From: Sphingobium amiense
GTDB taxonomy: Bacteria > Pseudomonadota > Alphaproteobacteria > Sphingomonadales > Sphingomonadaceae
DNA: 64,000 bases
Direction: 5' to 3'
Assembly: GCF_003967075.1 (NCBI RefSeq)
Contig: NZ_AP018664.1
Location: 1,116,001 to 1,180,000, forward strand
Positions within the stretch are counted from its first letter, which is position 1. Every line of letters begins with the position of its first letter. The position numbers were made by a program, and so were the translations under genes. The notes beneath the pieces are model-generated. The model saw only the letters and a program-made list of their open reading frames with translations, was not told where the DNA came from and did no database searches. Positions 52,922 through 62,457 of the stretch are shown piece by piece.

Positions 52922-54516
52922 TCCGGCGGCCCATCATCCTCGCGGGTGCGGCGTTCGCTCTTGTGGCGGCGCCCGCCGCGCTCGCGCAGAGCGGAAAGCC
53001 GCGAAAGGTCGACGTGACGCCCTATCTCGGCGTCGATCAGGTCGTCATCGCGCCCATGAAGGGCGACGGCGACGTCCTGACCTATACCAACGTGACGGCG
53101 GGCGTCACCGCTTCGGTGCAGACGCACCGGGTCGAAGCGGCCGCGGACCTGCAATATATGCACAGCTTCGGCTGGGGCAGCCAGACGCCCGATCAGGATA
53201 CGATCAGCGGCATCGTCACCACCAACGTTGCGCTGTCGCGCAGCCTGTCGCTGCGTGCAGGCGGCCTTGGCACGCGGGTGCGCACCGATGGCCTGTCCGG
53301 CGCGCTGGCGCAGCGGGACAGTTTCTCCAGTCAGGTCTGGGCAGGCTATGTCGGCCCCGCCTATGCGACGAAGCTCGGCGATTTCGACGTCACTGCCGCC
53401 TACACGCTGGGCTATGCGCGGGTCGAGGACGATGTCAATTTCGATCTTCCGGGCGCACAACCCAACGGCGCCTTCACCGATAGCTGGACCCACACGCTGC
53501 TGGGATCGGTCGGCTTTGCGCCCAACACCGTCCTTCCCGGCGTCGGGCTGGTGGCGAGCGCGGGTTACACGCGCGAGGATGCGCGGCAGCTCGACCAGCG
53601 ATTCGAGGATGCATGGGGCCGGGTCGATGCGACCGTCCCTGTTTCCCCCACGCTCGCGGCGGTCGGCGGCATCGGCTATGAAAAGATCGAGATCAGCCAG
53701 CGCGCGCCGCTGCTGGACGCCAACGGCGTGCCGCAGGTGCGCAATGGCCGTTACGTCACGAACAAAAGCTCGCCGCGCGCTCTGCTTTACGACTTCGATG
53801 ACATCATCTGGGATGTAGGCGTGCTCTGGCGGCCCAGCCGCCGCACCAGTCTGGAAGCGCGGATCGGCGAACGCTATGGCAGCATGACCTATCAGGGCAG
53901 CTTCACCTGGCAGGGCCGCGACAGCAGCATCGCCATCGCCCTGTTCGACGGGATCGACAGCTTTGGGCGGGTCGTGACCGGCGATGTGGCCGCGCTGTCG
54001 GGCAGCAACCTCAACCTCATCCGCAACCCCTTCAGCGGCGACCTCACCGGCTGCGCCTTCTCCGCAACCGGCGGGGGACAGTGCTTCAATGACGCGCTGG
54101 CCGGGATCACGGGCGCGAACTTCCGCTATCGCGGCGTCGCAGGCCAATATGCGTTGCAGCGCGGGCCTTGGGGTTTCGGCCTCGGCGCTGGCTATTCGCA
54201 GCGCAAGTTCATCACGCCCGAAGGCACGAGCGTCCTCATCCGCGGGTCGAAGGACCAGAACTGGTATGGCAATGCGACGATGAGCTACGCGCTCAGCAGC
54301 CGCGACAGCGTGGATGTCGTCACCTACCTCAACTATTTCGACGCCAGCGGCAATCGGCTCGATGTGCTGAACTATGGCATTTACGGCAGCTATTTCCGGA
54401 CCATCGGCCGCCGCCTGTCGGCTTCGGCGTCGCTGGGGATCGACGGGGTGAAGCCCGACGACCTGGAATCGCTCATCAACGCGATGGGGCAGGTCGGCCT
54501 GCGCTACAGCTTCTGA
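52918..54516 (+). CDS. XrtA-associated outer-membrane beta-barrel protein
   Basis: A 532-residue protein with a signal peptide ending APAALAQ and many alternating amphipathic beta-strands with aromatic ends. The C-terminus GQVGLRYSF has the terminal Phe that BamA recognises. It matches the PEP-CTERM-system outer-membrane protein family. It might serve as a porin-like exit or anchor for the polymer; role unknown. GTG start at 52918 overlaps the kinase stop (GTGA). Confidence 0.88.
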   Translation: MIRRPIILAGAAFALVAAPAALAQSGKPRKVDVTPYLGVDQVVIAPMKGDGDVLTYTNVTAGVTASVQTHRVEAAADLQYMHSFGWGSQTPDQDTISGIVTTNVALSRSLSLRAGGLGTRVRTDGLSGALAQRDSFSSQVWAGYVGPAYATKLGDFDVTAAYTLGYARVEDDVNFDLPGAQPNGAFTDSWTHTLLGSVGFAPNTVLPGVGLVASAGYTREDARQLDQRFEDAWGRVDATVPVSPTLAAVGGIGYEKIEISQRAPLLDANGVPQVRNGRYVTNKSSPRALLYDFDDIIWDVGVLWRPSRRTSLEARIGERYGSMTYQGSFTWQGRDSSIAIALFDGIDSFGRVVTGDVAALSGSNLNLIRNPFSGDLTGCAFSATGGGQCFNDALAGITGANFRYRGVAGQYALQRGPWGFGLGAGYSQRKFITPEGTSVLIRGSKDQNWYGNATMSYALSSRDSVDVVTYLNYFDASGNRLDVLNYGIYGSYFRTIGRRLSASASLGIDGVKPDDLESLINAMGQVGLRYSF

Positions 54517-54539
54517 CCGGAAGCCTTGGAGACGAGAAG

Positions 54540-55868
54540 ATGTACGATCAGTTCTACGGATTGCAGGGCCGCCCGTTCCAGCTCACGCCCGATCCGGCCT
54601 ATTATTTCGAGAGCGCGACGCACCGCAAGGCGCTGTCTTACCTCGGCTACGGCCTTGCGCAGGGAGAGGGCTTCATCGTCATCACCGGCGATATCGGCGC
54701 GGGCAAGACGACGCTGGTCGGGCATCTGATGCAGACCATCGACCCGGCGCGGCTCACGGCGGTCAAGATCGTGTCGACGCAGGTCGAGGGCGACGACATG
54801 CTGCGCCTCGCCGCGCAGAGCTTCGGCCTCGCGACCGACGGACAGACCAAGGCCGCGACCCTGCGCCAGATCGAAAGCTTCCTCTACGCACAGGCGCGGG
54901 CCGGGCGGCGGACGCTGCTGATCGTGGATGAAGCGCAGAACCTCTCGGTGTCCGCCATCGAAGAGCTGCGGATGCTTTCCAACTTCCAGCTTGGCGGACA
55001 ATCGCTGCTCCAGATATTCCTGCTGGGTCAGCCCGAGTTCCGCGACCTGCTGAAATCGTCCGAGCTGGAGCAATTGCGCCAGCGCGTCATCGCGACTCAC
55101 CATCTGGAGCCCATGATGGCGGGCGAGGTAGAACCCTATGTGCTGCACCGCCTGTCGATCGCGGGATGGCAGGGCAACCCGTCCTTCACCCCGGCGGCCT
55201 ATGATGCGCTCTATGCCGCAACGGGCGGCGTTCCCCGCCGCCTCAACGCGCTGGTGAGCCGCGTGCTGCTGCTCGGCGCGATCGAGCAACTGGCCGTGAT
55301 CGACGCCAATGTGGTGGGCGCTGTCGTCGAAGACATGGGGCTGGACGCGGACATCGCGCCCGAACCCGCTGCCCCCTCCGTGCTCGACACCATCGAAGAC
55401 GCCGAAGGCAGCGTGGCGAACTTCGCGCTGGTCGAGGACGAAGATCGGTCCGCTGAAATCAACCCCGAACCGGAGGAGAGCGCAATGGAGGAACCGGTCA
55501 TCGACGCCCCGTTCGCTGCGCCCGAGGTGGATGTGCAGGAGGCTTCTGAAAGCGTTGAAGCCGTCAATACCGCCGATGGGTTCGCAGCCGAGCAGCTACG
55601 CCACGACATGATGGCCGAGATCGAAGCGCTGCGCGGCGAGATCGCATCGCTGCGCGCGATGCAGGCCCATGCGCCCTTCGCCCCGAACCCCGAAGTGCAG
55701 ATCGACCCCGATGCGCTCAAAAGTTGCTTCACCCTGATCGAGGAGAGGCTTGCGTCGCTGGAGTTCCGGGCCGAGGAACAGGATACGGCGCTGCGCCGCG
55801 TCCTTACACTATTGATCGACTGGGTCGAGCGCGAGGAGCAGAACGCGGACATGCAGGCCGTCGCCTGA
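54540..55868 (+). CDS. XrtA-associated AAA ATPase (ExeA-like) with acidic C-terminal extension
   Basis: A 442-residue protein. Residues 1-265 form an ExeA/TniB-type AAA ATPase: Walker A GDIGAGKTT, Walker B LLIVDEAQNLS, sensor region LLGQPEFRD, and Arg residues in GVPRRLN. Beyond about 280 is a long acidic linker and then a predicted coiled coil (ALRGEIASLRAMQ; IEERLASLEFRAEEQD). ExeA-like proteins are linked to passage of secretion components through peptidoglycan. GGAG precedes the ATG. Confidence 0.92.
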   Translation: MYDQFYGLQGRPFQLTPDPAYYFESATHRKALSYLGYGLAQGEGFIVITGDIGAGKTTLVGHLMQTIDPARLTAVKIVSTQVEGDDMLRLAAQSFGLATDGQTKAATLRQIESFLYAQARAGRRTLLIVDEAQNLSVSAIEELRMLSNFQLGGQSLLQIFLLGQPEFRDLLKSSELEQLRQRVIATHHLEPMMAGEVEPYVLHRLSIAGWQGNPSFTPAAYDALYAATGGVPRRLNALVSRVLLLGAIEQLAVIDANVVGAVVEDMGLDADIAPEPAAPSVLDTIEDAEGSVANFALVEDEDRSAEINPEPEESAMEEPVIDAPFAAPEVDVQEASESVEAVNTADGFAAEQLRHDMMAEIEALRGEIASLRAMQAHAPFAPNPEVQIDPDALKSCFTLIEERLASLEFRAEEQDTALRRVLTLLIDWVEREEQNADMQAVA

Positions 55869-55894
55869 CGCGCAACGCTCAACGGACGCAATCC

Positions 55895-56740
55895 ATGCAG
55901 AATGCCCTGTCTGTCGATGTCGAGGACTGGTTTCAGGTCGGCGCGTTCGAGCGCACGATCGACCGTGCCGACTGGGACGGGCTGACGCATCGGGTGGAGG
56001 GCAACACCGACGCGGTGCTGGACCTGTTCGCGGAGGTTAAGGTCAAGGCGACCTTCTTCACGCTGGGCTGGGTGGCGGAACGCTATCCCGCGCTGATGCG
56101 GCGGATCGCTGAGGCCGGGCATGAGGTCGCGAGCCACGGTTACGATCATGCGCGCGTCTTCACCTTCACGCCCGATCAGTTCCGCGCCGATCTGCGCAAG
56201 GTGCGCGCCATTCTGGAGGATGCCAGCGGGCAGGCGGTGACGGGATACCGCGCGCCCAGCTTCTCCATCGACGCGCGCACGCCATGGGCGCATCCGATCC
56301 TCGCCGAAGAAGACTATGCCTATTCCTCCAGCGTGGCGCCGATCCGGCACGATCATTATGGCTGGCCCGACTCCCCGCGCTTCGCGTGGAAGCCGGTTGC
56401 GGGATCGCCGCTGGTCGAGCTGCCCGTGACGACCGCCAGATGGGGCGGGCGCACGCTGGCGGCGGGCGGTGGCGGCTTTTTCCGGCTGCTGCCCTACGCC
56501 TTTTCGCGGTGGGCCATCCGGCAGGTGAATAAGGAGGCTGGCCGGCCCGCGATCATCTATTTCCATCCGTGGGAAATCGACCCGGATCAGCCGCGCGTCA
56601 CCGATGCACCGCTCCGTTCGAAGCTGCGTCATTACAGCAACTTGTCCGTCATGGCTCCCAAGCTGCGCCGCCTGACCGGTGATTTCGCTTGGACGCGGGT
56701 CGATGCGCTGGCGGCGGCCGAAGCGGCGCGTGCGGCATGA
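55895..56740 (+). CDS. XrtA-associated polysaccharide deacetylase
   Basis: A 281-residue NodB-fold deacetylase. The catalytic Asp motif is SVDVEDWFQV, the zinc-binding His residues are in HEVASHGYDH, and the third motif is GYRAPSFSI; IIYFHPWEID ends the domain. It lacks a clear signal peptide, so it probably acts on a cytoplasmic or lipid-linked intermediate. Its stop overlaps the FemAB-like gene (ATGA). Confidence 0.93.
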   Translation: MQNALSVDVEDWFQVGAFERTIDRADWDGLTHRVEGNTDAVLDLFAEVKVKATFFTLGWVAERYPALMRRIAEAGHEVASHGYDHARVFTFTPDQFRADLRKVRAILEDASGQAVTGYRAPSFSIDARTPWAHPILAEEDYAYSSSVAPIRHDHYGWPDSPRFAWKPVAGSPLVELPVTTARWGGRTLAAGGGGFFRLLPYAFSRWAIRQVNKEAGRPAIIYFHPWEIDPDQPRVTDAPLRSKLRHYSNLSVMAPKLRRLTGDFAWTRVDALAAAEAARAA

Positions 56741-57807
56741 TCGGGGGCGCCATGCCTGACCTTGCGATCACCCGCATGGACGTCACCGACGCCGATCAGG
56801 CTGCGGCCATCGACGCTTTCGTCATGGCGCATGACGAGGGCACGCCTTTCCACCGCACCGCATGGCTGCGCGCGATCCACGAAGCGACCGGGCACCGCGC
56901 CATGTTGCTGGCGGCGGTCGCGCCTTCGGGAAAGATTGCGGGGCTGTTGCCCCTGCACCATGTCAAAAGCCGCCTGTTCGGCGACGCCATCGTGTCGACT
57001 GCTTTTGCCGTCGATGGCGGCATATTGGCCGACGATCCGCGCGTCGTCGGTCGGCTGGCGGAAGCGGCGCAGGCTCTGGCGGGCGAACAGGGCAATCCGC
57101 CCGTGGAACTGCGCGGCGGCCCAGCGCCGGGCGCGAGCTGGGCCGAGCATCGCGACAGTCATCTCGGCTTCGTCCGTCCTCTCGCAGCGGATGACGAGGC
57201 CGAATTGCTGGCGGTCCCCCGCAAACATCGCGCCGAACTGCGCAAGGCGCTCGCCAACCCCGCGCTGACGGTTGAAACGGGTCGGAGCGACGCGCTGATC
57301 CGCGCGCATTACGCGGTTTACGCGCAGAGCGTTCACAATCTCGGCACGCCGGTCTTTCCCGCAAGTCTGTTCCGCGCCGTCCTCAGGCATTTCGGCGAGG
57401 ATGCGGACATATTGCTGGTGCGCGAGGGCGCACGGCCGGTGTCCGCCGTGCTCAGCCTCTATCATAACCGCCATGTCATGCCCTATTGGGGCGGCGGCAT
57501 CGCCGACGCGCGTCGGCTGCGCTCCAACGAGCTCATGTATTATCGCCTGATGGGTCATGCCCGCAGCAAAGGCATGACGCATTTCGACTTCGGCCGGTCC
57601 AAGGTCGGCAGCGGGCAGGCGGCGTGGAAAAAGAGTTTCGGTTTCGAACCGCGCCCGCTCGCCTATCACAGCTGGTCGGCGGATGGGGCAAGCCGCGACA
57701 TCAACCCCAACAACCCCAAATATCAGCGGCGCATCGACCTGTGGAAGAAGCTGCCGCTGCCGGTCGCCAACCTGATCGGCCCGCTGATCGCGCGGGGGCT
57801 GGGGTGA
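56737..57807 (+). CDS. FemAB family protein, XrtA/PEP-CTERM system-associated
   Basis: A 356-residue double-GNAT-fold protein. Segments HDEGTPFHRTAWLRAI, LLPLHHVKS, AVLSLYHNRHVMPYWGGG, LRSNELMYYRLMGHAR and HFDFGRSKVGSGQAAWKKSFGF match the XrtA-associated FemAB group. FemAB enzymes transfer aminoacyl groups from tRNA to peptidoglycan or other acceptors; the acceptor here is unknown. ATG at 56737 (overlap) or 56752. Confidence 0.9.
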   Translation: MIGGAMPDLAITRMDVTDADQAAAIDAFVMAHDEGTPFHRTAWLRAIHEATGHRAMLLAAVAPSGKIAGLLPLHHVKSRLFGDAIVSTAFAVDGGILADDPRVVGRLAEAAQALAGEQGNPPVELRGGPAPGASWAEHRDSHLGFVRPLAADDEAELLAVPRKHRAELRKALANPALTVETGRSDALIRAHYAVYAQSVHNLGTPVFPASLFRAVLRHFGEDADILLVREGARPVSAVLSLYHNRHVMPYWGGGIADARRLRSNELMYYRLMGHARSKGMTHFDFGRSKVGSGQAAWKKSFGFEPRPLAYHSWSADGASRDINPNNPKYQRRIDLWKKLPLPVANLIGPLIARGLG

Positions 57808-59018
57808 GCGGCGGCGACATATTGTTCCTGTGCCACCGCATCCCCTATCCGCCCGACCGCGGGGACAAGATCCGCTCATACCACCTGCTGCATCGTCTGG
57901 CGGAGCTTGGCCCGGTACATGTCGGCTGTTTCGCCGACGACGACCGCGACATCGGCTTTGCCGACGATATGGCAAAGCTGACCGCGAGCCAGCGGGTCGT
58001 GAAGCGGGACCGGTCGAAACTGGTCGCTGGCCTCGCGGGCCTTGCAAAGCGTCAGCCGATGCTGGTTGCTCTGTTCGATAATCCGTCGCTCCATCATTGG
58101 GTTGCCGGGACGATGAGGGACAGGCCAATCCGCGCGGTCGTGGCCTATTCCGCGCAGATGGCGCATTTCGTGCCGCCGCTCCCCGCCGACATGCCGTTTC
58201 TGATGGACTTTGTGGATTTCGATTCGGCCAAATATGCCGCCTATGGCGCGCAGGGGTCCGGCCCGATGGCGTGGATCAACCGGCGCGAGGGGCGAGTGTT
58301 GCTCGATTTCGAGCGGCGCGCGGCTGAGCGCGCGAGTGTCAGCGCGTTCGTGAGCGAAGCGGAAGCGGCGCTCTTCCGCGACACGCTACAACTGGGCGCC
58401 GACAGGGTGGTCGCCATCGAGAATGGCGTCGCGCTCGACTATTTCGATCCGGCGCTGACCTTTACTCCGGCGGATCATGGCGGCGGGCCGCTGATCGTCT
58501 TCACAGGGCAAATGGATTATCGCCCCAATGTCGAGGCGGTGGAGAGCTTCGTCGCGGAGGCGCTCCCCGCGATCCGGCATGTTCACCCTGATGTCCGCTT
58601 CGCCATCGTCGGCCGCGCTCCGACACCCGCCGTGCTTGCGCTGGCGAAGGAGCCGGGCGTCATTGTGACCGGCGGCGTGCCCGATGTGCGCGGGTGGCTG
58701 GCGGCGGCGGATGTGGTCGTCGCACCCCTCCGAATCGCGCGGGGCATTCAGAACAAGGTGCTGGAAGCCATGGCCATGGCGCGGCCGGTGGTCGCTTCGC
58801 CGCAGGCGGCGGAGGGGATCGACGCGACCGATGGCGAGCATTTGCTGATCGCTCCCAACCCGCAGGACGAAGCCGCGCGAGTGCTGGATGTGCTGGCGGA
58901 TGCCGGGGCACGGATGACGCTTGGGCGGGCGGCGCGGGCGCGCATGGAGGCGCGCTACCGATGGGCCGCGACGCTGGCGAAGGTGCCCGACCTGCTCTGG
59001 CCGGGTGCCGCCACATGA
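57804..59018 (+). CDS. XrtA-associated glycosyltransferase (GT4-like)
   Basis: A 404-residue glycosyltransferase. The N-terminus DILFLCHRIPYPPDRGDKIRSYHLL is diagnostic of the PEP-CTERM/XrtA glycosyltransferase group; VVAIENGVALDYFDP, VFTGQMDYRPNVEAVESF and LRIARGIQNKVLEAMAMARPVVAS hold the donor-binding core. It adds a sugar to the lipid-linked repeat unit. GTG start at 57804 overlaps the FemAB stop. Confidence 0.93.
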   Translation: MSGGDILFLCHRIPYPPDRGDKIRSYHLLHRLAELGPVHVGCFADDDRDIGFADDMAKLTASQRVVKRDRSKLVAGLAGLAKRQPMLVALFDNPSLHHWVAGTMRDRPIRAVVAYSAQMAHFVPPLPADMPFLMDFVDFDSAKYAAYGAQGSGPMAWINRREGRVLLDFERRAAERASVSAFVSEAEAALFRDTLQLGADRVVAIENGVALDYFDPALTFTPADHGGGPLIVFTGQMDYRPNVEAVESFVAEALPAIRHVHPDVRFAIVGRAPTPAVLALAKEPGVIVTGGVPDVRGWLAAADVVVAPLRIARGIQNKVLEAMAMARPVVASPQAAEGIDATDGEHLLIAPNPQDEAARVLDVLADAGARMTLGRAARARMEARYRWAATLAKVPDLLWPGAAT

Positions 59019-60550
59019 GGGAGGAGGCGCTGCCGCTGAGATCCGCACCCTTGCCCATGGCGGGCGAATGGCGCGCGCATCTCGCCACGCTCGGCATCGT
59101 CGCCTTCGCGATCATGGCGCTGTTCTTCGCTGATGTGCGGAGCATGGTGACGATCTGGTGGACGGCATCGACCTTCGGTCATTGCCTGTTCGTGCCGCTG
59201 CTGATCGGCTGGCTGGTGCAACAGAGGCTGCCCGGTCTGCGCAAGCTAGAGCCATCGGTCTGGCTGCCGGGCCTGCTATGGCTGGGTGGCGGCGCGCTGC
59301 TCTGGCTGCTGGGCGCGGCGGCGGGAGTGGCGCTCTTCCGCCACGCCGCGCTGGTGCTGATGCTTCAGGGTGCGACGGTCGCGTTACTGGGCAGGGCGGT
59401 CAGCCGGGCGCTGCTTTTCCCGCTGTTCTACGGCTTCTTCATGGTTCCCTTCGGCGAGGAGATGGTGCCGCCGCTGCAACTGGTGACGGCGCGCCTCGCG
59501 ATGGTCATGCTCGATATGGTGGACGTGCCAGCCCATCTGGAGGGCATCTTCATTACGACCCCGACAGGCTATTTCGAGGTCGCGGAAGCCTGTTCCGGCG
59601 CGAAGTTCGTGATCGCGATGGCGGCCTATGGCGTGCTGGTCTGCAATGTCTGCTTCAAAAGCTGGACGCGCCGCGCCCTGTTCCTCGCCGGGGCGCTGGG
59701 ACTGTCCGTGCTGGCGAACGGCGTCCGGGCGTTCGCGACGATCCTCGTCGCGCACCTGACCAGCGTCGACGCGGCGGTCGGGTTCGACCATGTCGTCTAT
59801 GGCTGGGTCTTCTTCGCCATCGTCATGGTGCTGGTGATGGCCGCCGCATGGCCTTTCTTCGACCGGAAACCGGGCGACCCGTGGTTCGATCCGAAGGCGT
59901 TGAAAGAGGTGCGTCGCGCTACGGTCAACCCCCTGATGGCGGGCGGCATGGCGCTGGCGTTGGTCGCCGCTGCGCCGTTGTGGCTGGCGGTCAGCAGCGC
60001 GGCAGCCGATCCGCTGCCGACAGAGCTGCGCCTTCCGCAGGTGGCGGGCTGGGACCGAACCGACTTGCGCCCCGCCTATCCATGGAAGCCGCGCTTCGAT
60101 GGGGCCGATCACCTCGTCATGGGGCGCTATCGCAATGCCGACAGACGGATTGTCGATGTCGCCATCGCGACCTTCGACCGGCAGGAGGAGGGGCGCGAAC
60201 TCGTGGGTTTCGCACAGGGAGCCGCCGATCCCGACAGCCAGTGGGTCTGGTCGTCACCCGCGCCCGCGCCGCAGAACGGCTTGGGCGAGCAGATCACCGC
60301 GCCGGGGCCGGTGGTGCGCCATGTTGTCAGCTTCTTCGGCATCGGCGGCGGGGCGCTGACGGGCAGCAAGGCGGAAGTAAAGCTCGCGACGCTGAAGACC
60401 CGGTTGTCCGGCGGCGACCAGCGGGCCGTCGCGATCCTCGTTTCGGCGGAAGTCGGCGAGGGGCGTGCCGCCGATAAAGCCATCGCCGATTTCATCCATG
60501 ATTCAGGCGACATGCAGCTTTTGGCTGACCGCAGCATCGGCATCCGCTAG
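59015..60550 (+). CDS. xrtA: Exosortase A fused to EpsI domain
   Basis: A 511-residue integral membrane transpeptidase-like protein. About eight helices carry the catalytic set Cys193 (EACSGAKF), Arg238 (GVRAFATIL) and His259 (DHVVYGWVFF), as known for exosortases, which cleave PEP-CTERM sorting signals. From about residue 310 the C-terminal periplasmic EpsI domain follows (RLPQVAGWDRTD, VDVAIATFDRQEEGRELV). ATG at 59015 overlaps the glycosyltransferase stop. Confidence 0.95.
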   Translation: MREEALPLRSAPLPMAGEWRAHLATLGIVAFAIMALFFADVRSMVTIWWTASTFGHCLFVPLLIGWLVQQRLPGLRKLEPSVWLPGLLWLGGGALLWLLGAAAGVALFRHAALVLMLQGATVALLGRAVSRALLFPLFYGFFMVPFGEEMVPPLQLVTARLAMVMLDMVDVPAHLEGIFITTPTGYFEVAEACSGAKFVIAMAAYGVLVCNVCFKSWTRRALFLAGALGLSVLANGVRAFATILVAHLTSVDAAVGFDHVVYGWVFFAIVMVLVMAAAWPFFDRKPGDPWFDPKALKEVRRATVNPLMAGGMALALVAAAPLWLAVSSAAADPLPTELRLPQVAGWDRTDLRPAYPWKPRFDGADHLVMGRYRNADRRIVDVAIATFDRQEEGRELVGFAQGAADPDSQWVWSSPAPAPQNGLGEQITAPGPVVRHVVSFFGIGGGALTGSKAEVKLATLKTRLSGGDQRAVAILVSAEVGEGRAADKAIADFIHDSGDMQLLADRSIGIR

Positions 60551-60561
60551 GGGTATCCGCC

Positions 60562-62457
60562 ATGTGCGGCATAGCGGGCATCTTCCATCTCGAAACGGCC
60601 AAGCCCGTCGATCCGGCGCGGGTCCGCGCGATGCTGGATGCGATGCCCCATCGCGGGCCGGACGGCAGCGGGATATGGACCGCGCCGGGCGTGGGAATTG
60701 GCCATCTGCGGCTGTCGATCATCGACCTAGCGGGCGGCGCGCAGCCCATGCTGACCGAGGACGAAAGCCTGGCAGTCGTCTTCAACGGCGAAATCTACAA
60801 TTTCGCCGAAGTCCGCGCCGAGCTGGAAGCGAAAGGCCATGTTTTCCGCACCCACAGCGACACTGAAGTCATCCTGCACGGCTATCGCCAGTGGGGCGAA
60901 GATTGCGTGCAGCACTTCAACGGCATGTTCGCCTTCGCCCTGTTCGATGCGCGGGCGCAGTCGCTGTGGCTGGCGCGGGACCGGTTGGGGGTAAAGCCGC
61001 TCCATTACGCATTGCTGTCGGACGGCAGCCTGATCTTCGGATCGGAACTGAAGAGCCTGCTCGCCCATCCGCTTCTGCGCCGCGCGCCGGATCTTTCGGC
61101 GGTCGAGGATTATATGGCTTATGGCTATGTGCCCGACGACGCCTGTCTGGTCGCGGGCGTGCGGAAACTGGGCGCGGGCGAGACTCTGCGACTGGTGCGC
61201 GGGCGGCCGATGGGCGCGCCGCAACGCTATTGGGACGTGAGCTTTGCCGAGCGCACGAAAACGTCGCCACAGGCGCTGGAGGAGGAGCTGGTCGCACTGA
61301 TGCGGCAGGCGGTGCGGTCGCGCATGGTGTCCGACGTGCCGCTGGGCGCGTTTCTATCGGGCGGCGTGGACAGCAGCAGCGTCGTGGCGCTGATGGCCGA
61401 AGCGTCGAGCCGCGCGGTCAAAACCTGCACCATCGGCTTCGACGTCGCCAGTCTCGACGAAACCGCCTATGCCGACCGCGTCGCCCGCCGCTTCGCGACC
61501 GATCATCGCACCCGCATCGTATCGCCCGACGACTATGGCCTTATCGACACGCTCGCTTTCCATTTCGACGAGCCGTTCGCGGACGCCTCCGCATTGCCGA
61601 CCTACCGGGTGTGCGAACTGGCACGCGAAGAGGTGACCGTCGCGCTGTCGGGCGACGGCGCGGACGAGGCGTTTGCAGGATACCGCCGCCACCGCTTCCA
61701 GTTGCAGGGGGAGCGGGTGCGTGGTCTGCTGCCCGCATCGGTGCGCCAGCCCTTGTTCGGAACGCTCGGCCGCTGGTATCCCAAGGCAGACTGGGCGCCG
61801 CGCGCGCTGCGGGCCAAATCGACTTTCCTCGAACTGGCGGGGGAGGGCGGCGAAGCCTATGCCGCATCGGTGGGCGTCACGCCCCACACTCTCCGGCGTC
61901 AGCTTTTCAGTCAGGATATGCGCAGCCGGCTGGGCGCCTATCGCGCCGAAGACCGTTATGTGAAGGCGATGGCGGATGCGCCCGCGCGCGATGCGCTGGA
62001 CCGGGCGCAATATGCTGACCTGCGCATCTGGCTGCCCGCTGACATCCTGACCAAGACCGACCGCATGAGCATGGCCGTCAGTCTGGAAGCGCGCGAACCT
62101 CTGCTCGACTATCGCCTCGTCGAATTCGCCGCCCGCCTTCCGGTCGCCCAGCGCATTCGCGGTAACAGCGGCAAATATCTGATGAAGAAGGCGATGGAGC
62201 CGTTCCTGCCGCAGGACATCCTCTACCGGCAGAAAATGGGCTTCGTGACGCCCATCAGCGCATGGTTCCGCGGCGCTCTGGCCGGGGAAGCGACTGCCAT
62301 CGCGGGCGGCTCTGCCTTGGCTCGAACCGAATGGTTCGATGCGCGGATGCTCGGCAAGGTCGCCGCCGACCATCGCGCGGGCGTGTCCGATCATGGTCGG
62401 CTGCTGTGGCAGTTGCTGATGCTGGACAAGGCGCTGACCCGCCTGTTCGCCGCATGA
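60562..62457 (+). CDS. XrtA/PEP-CTERM-associated amidotransferase (asparagine-synthase-like)
   Basis: A 631-residue two-domain enzyme. The N-terminal class II glutaminase domain starts MCGIAGIFHLE (nucleophile Cys2) and has MPHRGPDGSG and FNGEIYNF. The C-terminal synthase domain has the ATP P-loop LSGGVDSSSVVALM and SLEAREPLLDYRLVEFA. It would amidate a carboxylate, perhaps a uronic acid of the polymer. Follows xrtA by 11 bp; its stop overlaps the sugar transferase (ATGA). Confidence 0.93.
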   Translation: MCGIAGIFHLETAKPVDPARVRAMLDAMPHRGPDGSGIWTAPGVGIGHLRLSIIDLAGGAQPMLTEDESLAVVFNGEIYNFAEVRAELEAKGHVFRTHSDTEVILHGYRQWGEDCVQHFNGMFAFALFDARAQSLWLARDRLGVKPLHYALLSDGSLIFGSELKSLLAHPLLRRAPDLSAVEDYMAYGYVPDDACLVAGVRKLGAGETLRLVRGRPMGAPQRYWDVSFAERTKTSPQALEEELVALMRQAVRSRMVSDVPLGAFLSGGVDSSSVVALMAEASSRAVKTCTIGFDVASLDETAYADRVARRFATDHRTRIVSPDDYGLIDTLAFHFDEPFADASALPTYRVCELAREEVTVALSGDGADEAFAGYRRHRFQLQGERVRGLLPASVRQPLFGTLGRWYPKADWAPRALRAKSTFLELAGEGGEAYAASVGVTPHTLRRQLFSQDMRSRLGAYRAEDRYVKAMADAPARDALDRAQYADLRIWLPADILTKTDRMSMAVSLEAREPLLDYRLVEFAARLPVAQRIRGNSGKYLMKKAMEPFLPQDILYRQKMGFVTPISAWFRGALAGEATAIAGGSALARTEWFDARMLGKVAADHRAGVSDHGRLLWQLLMLDKALTRLFAA

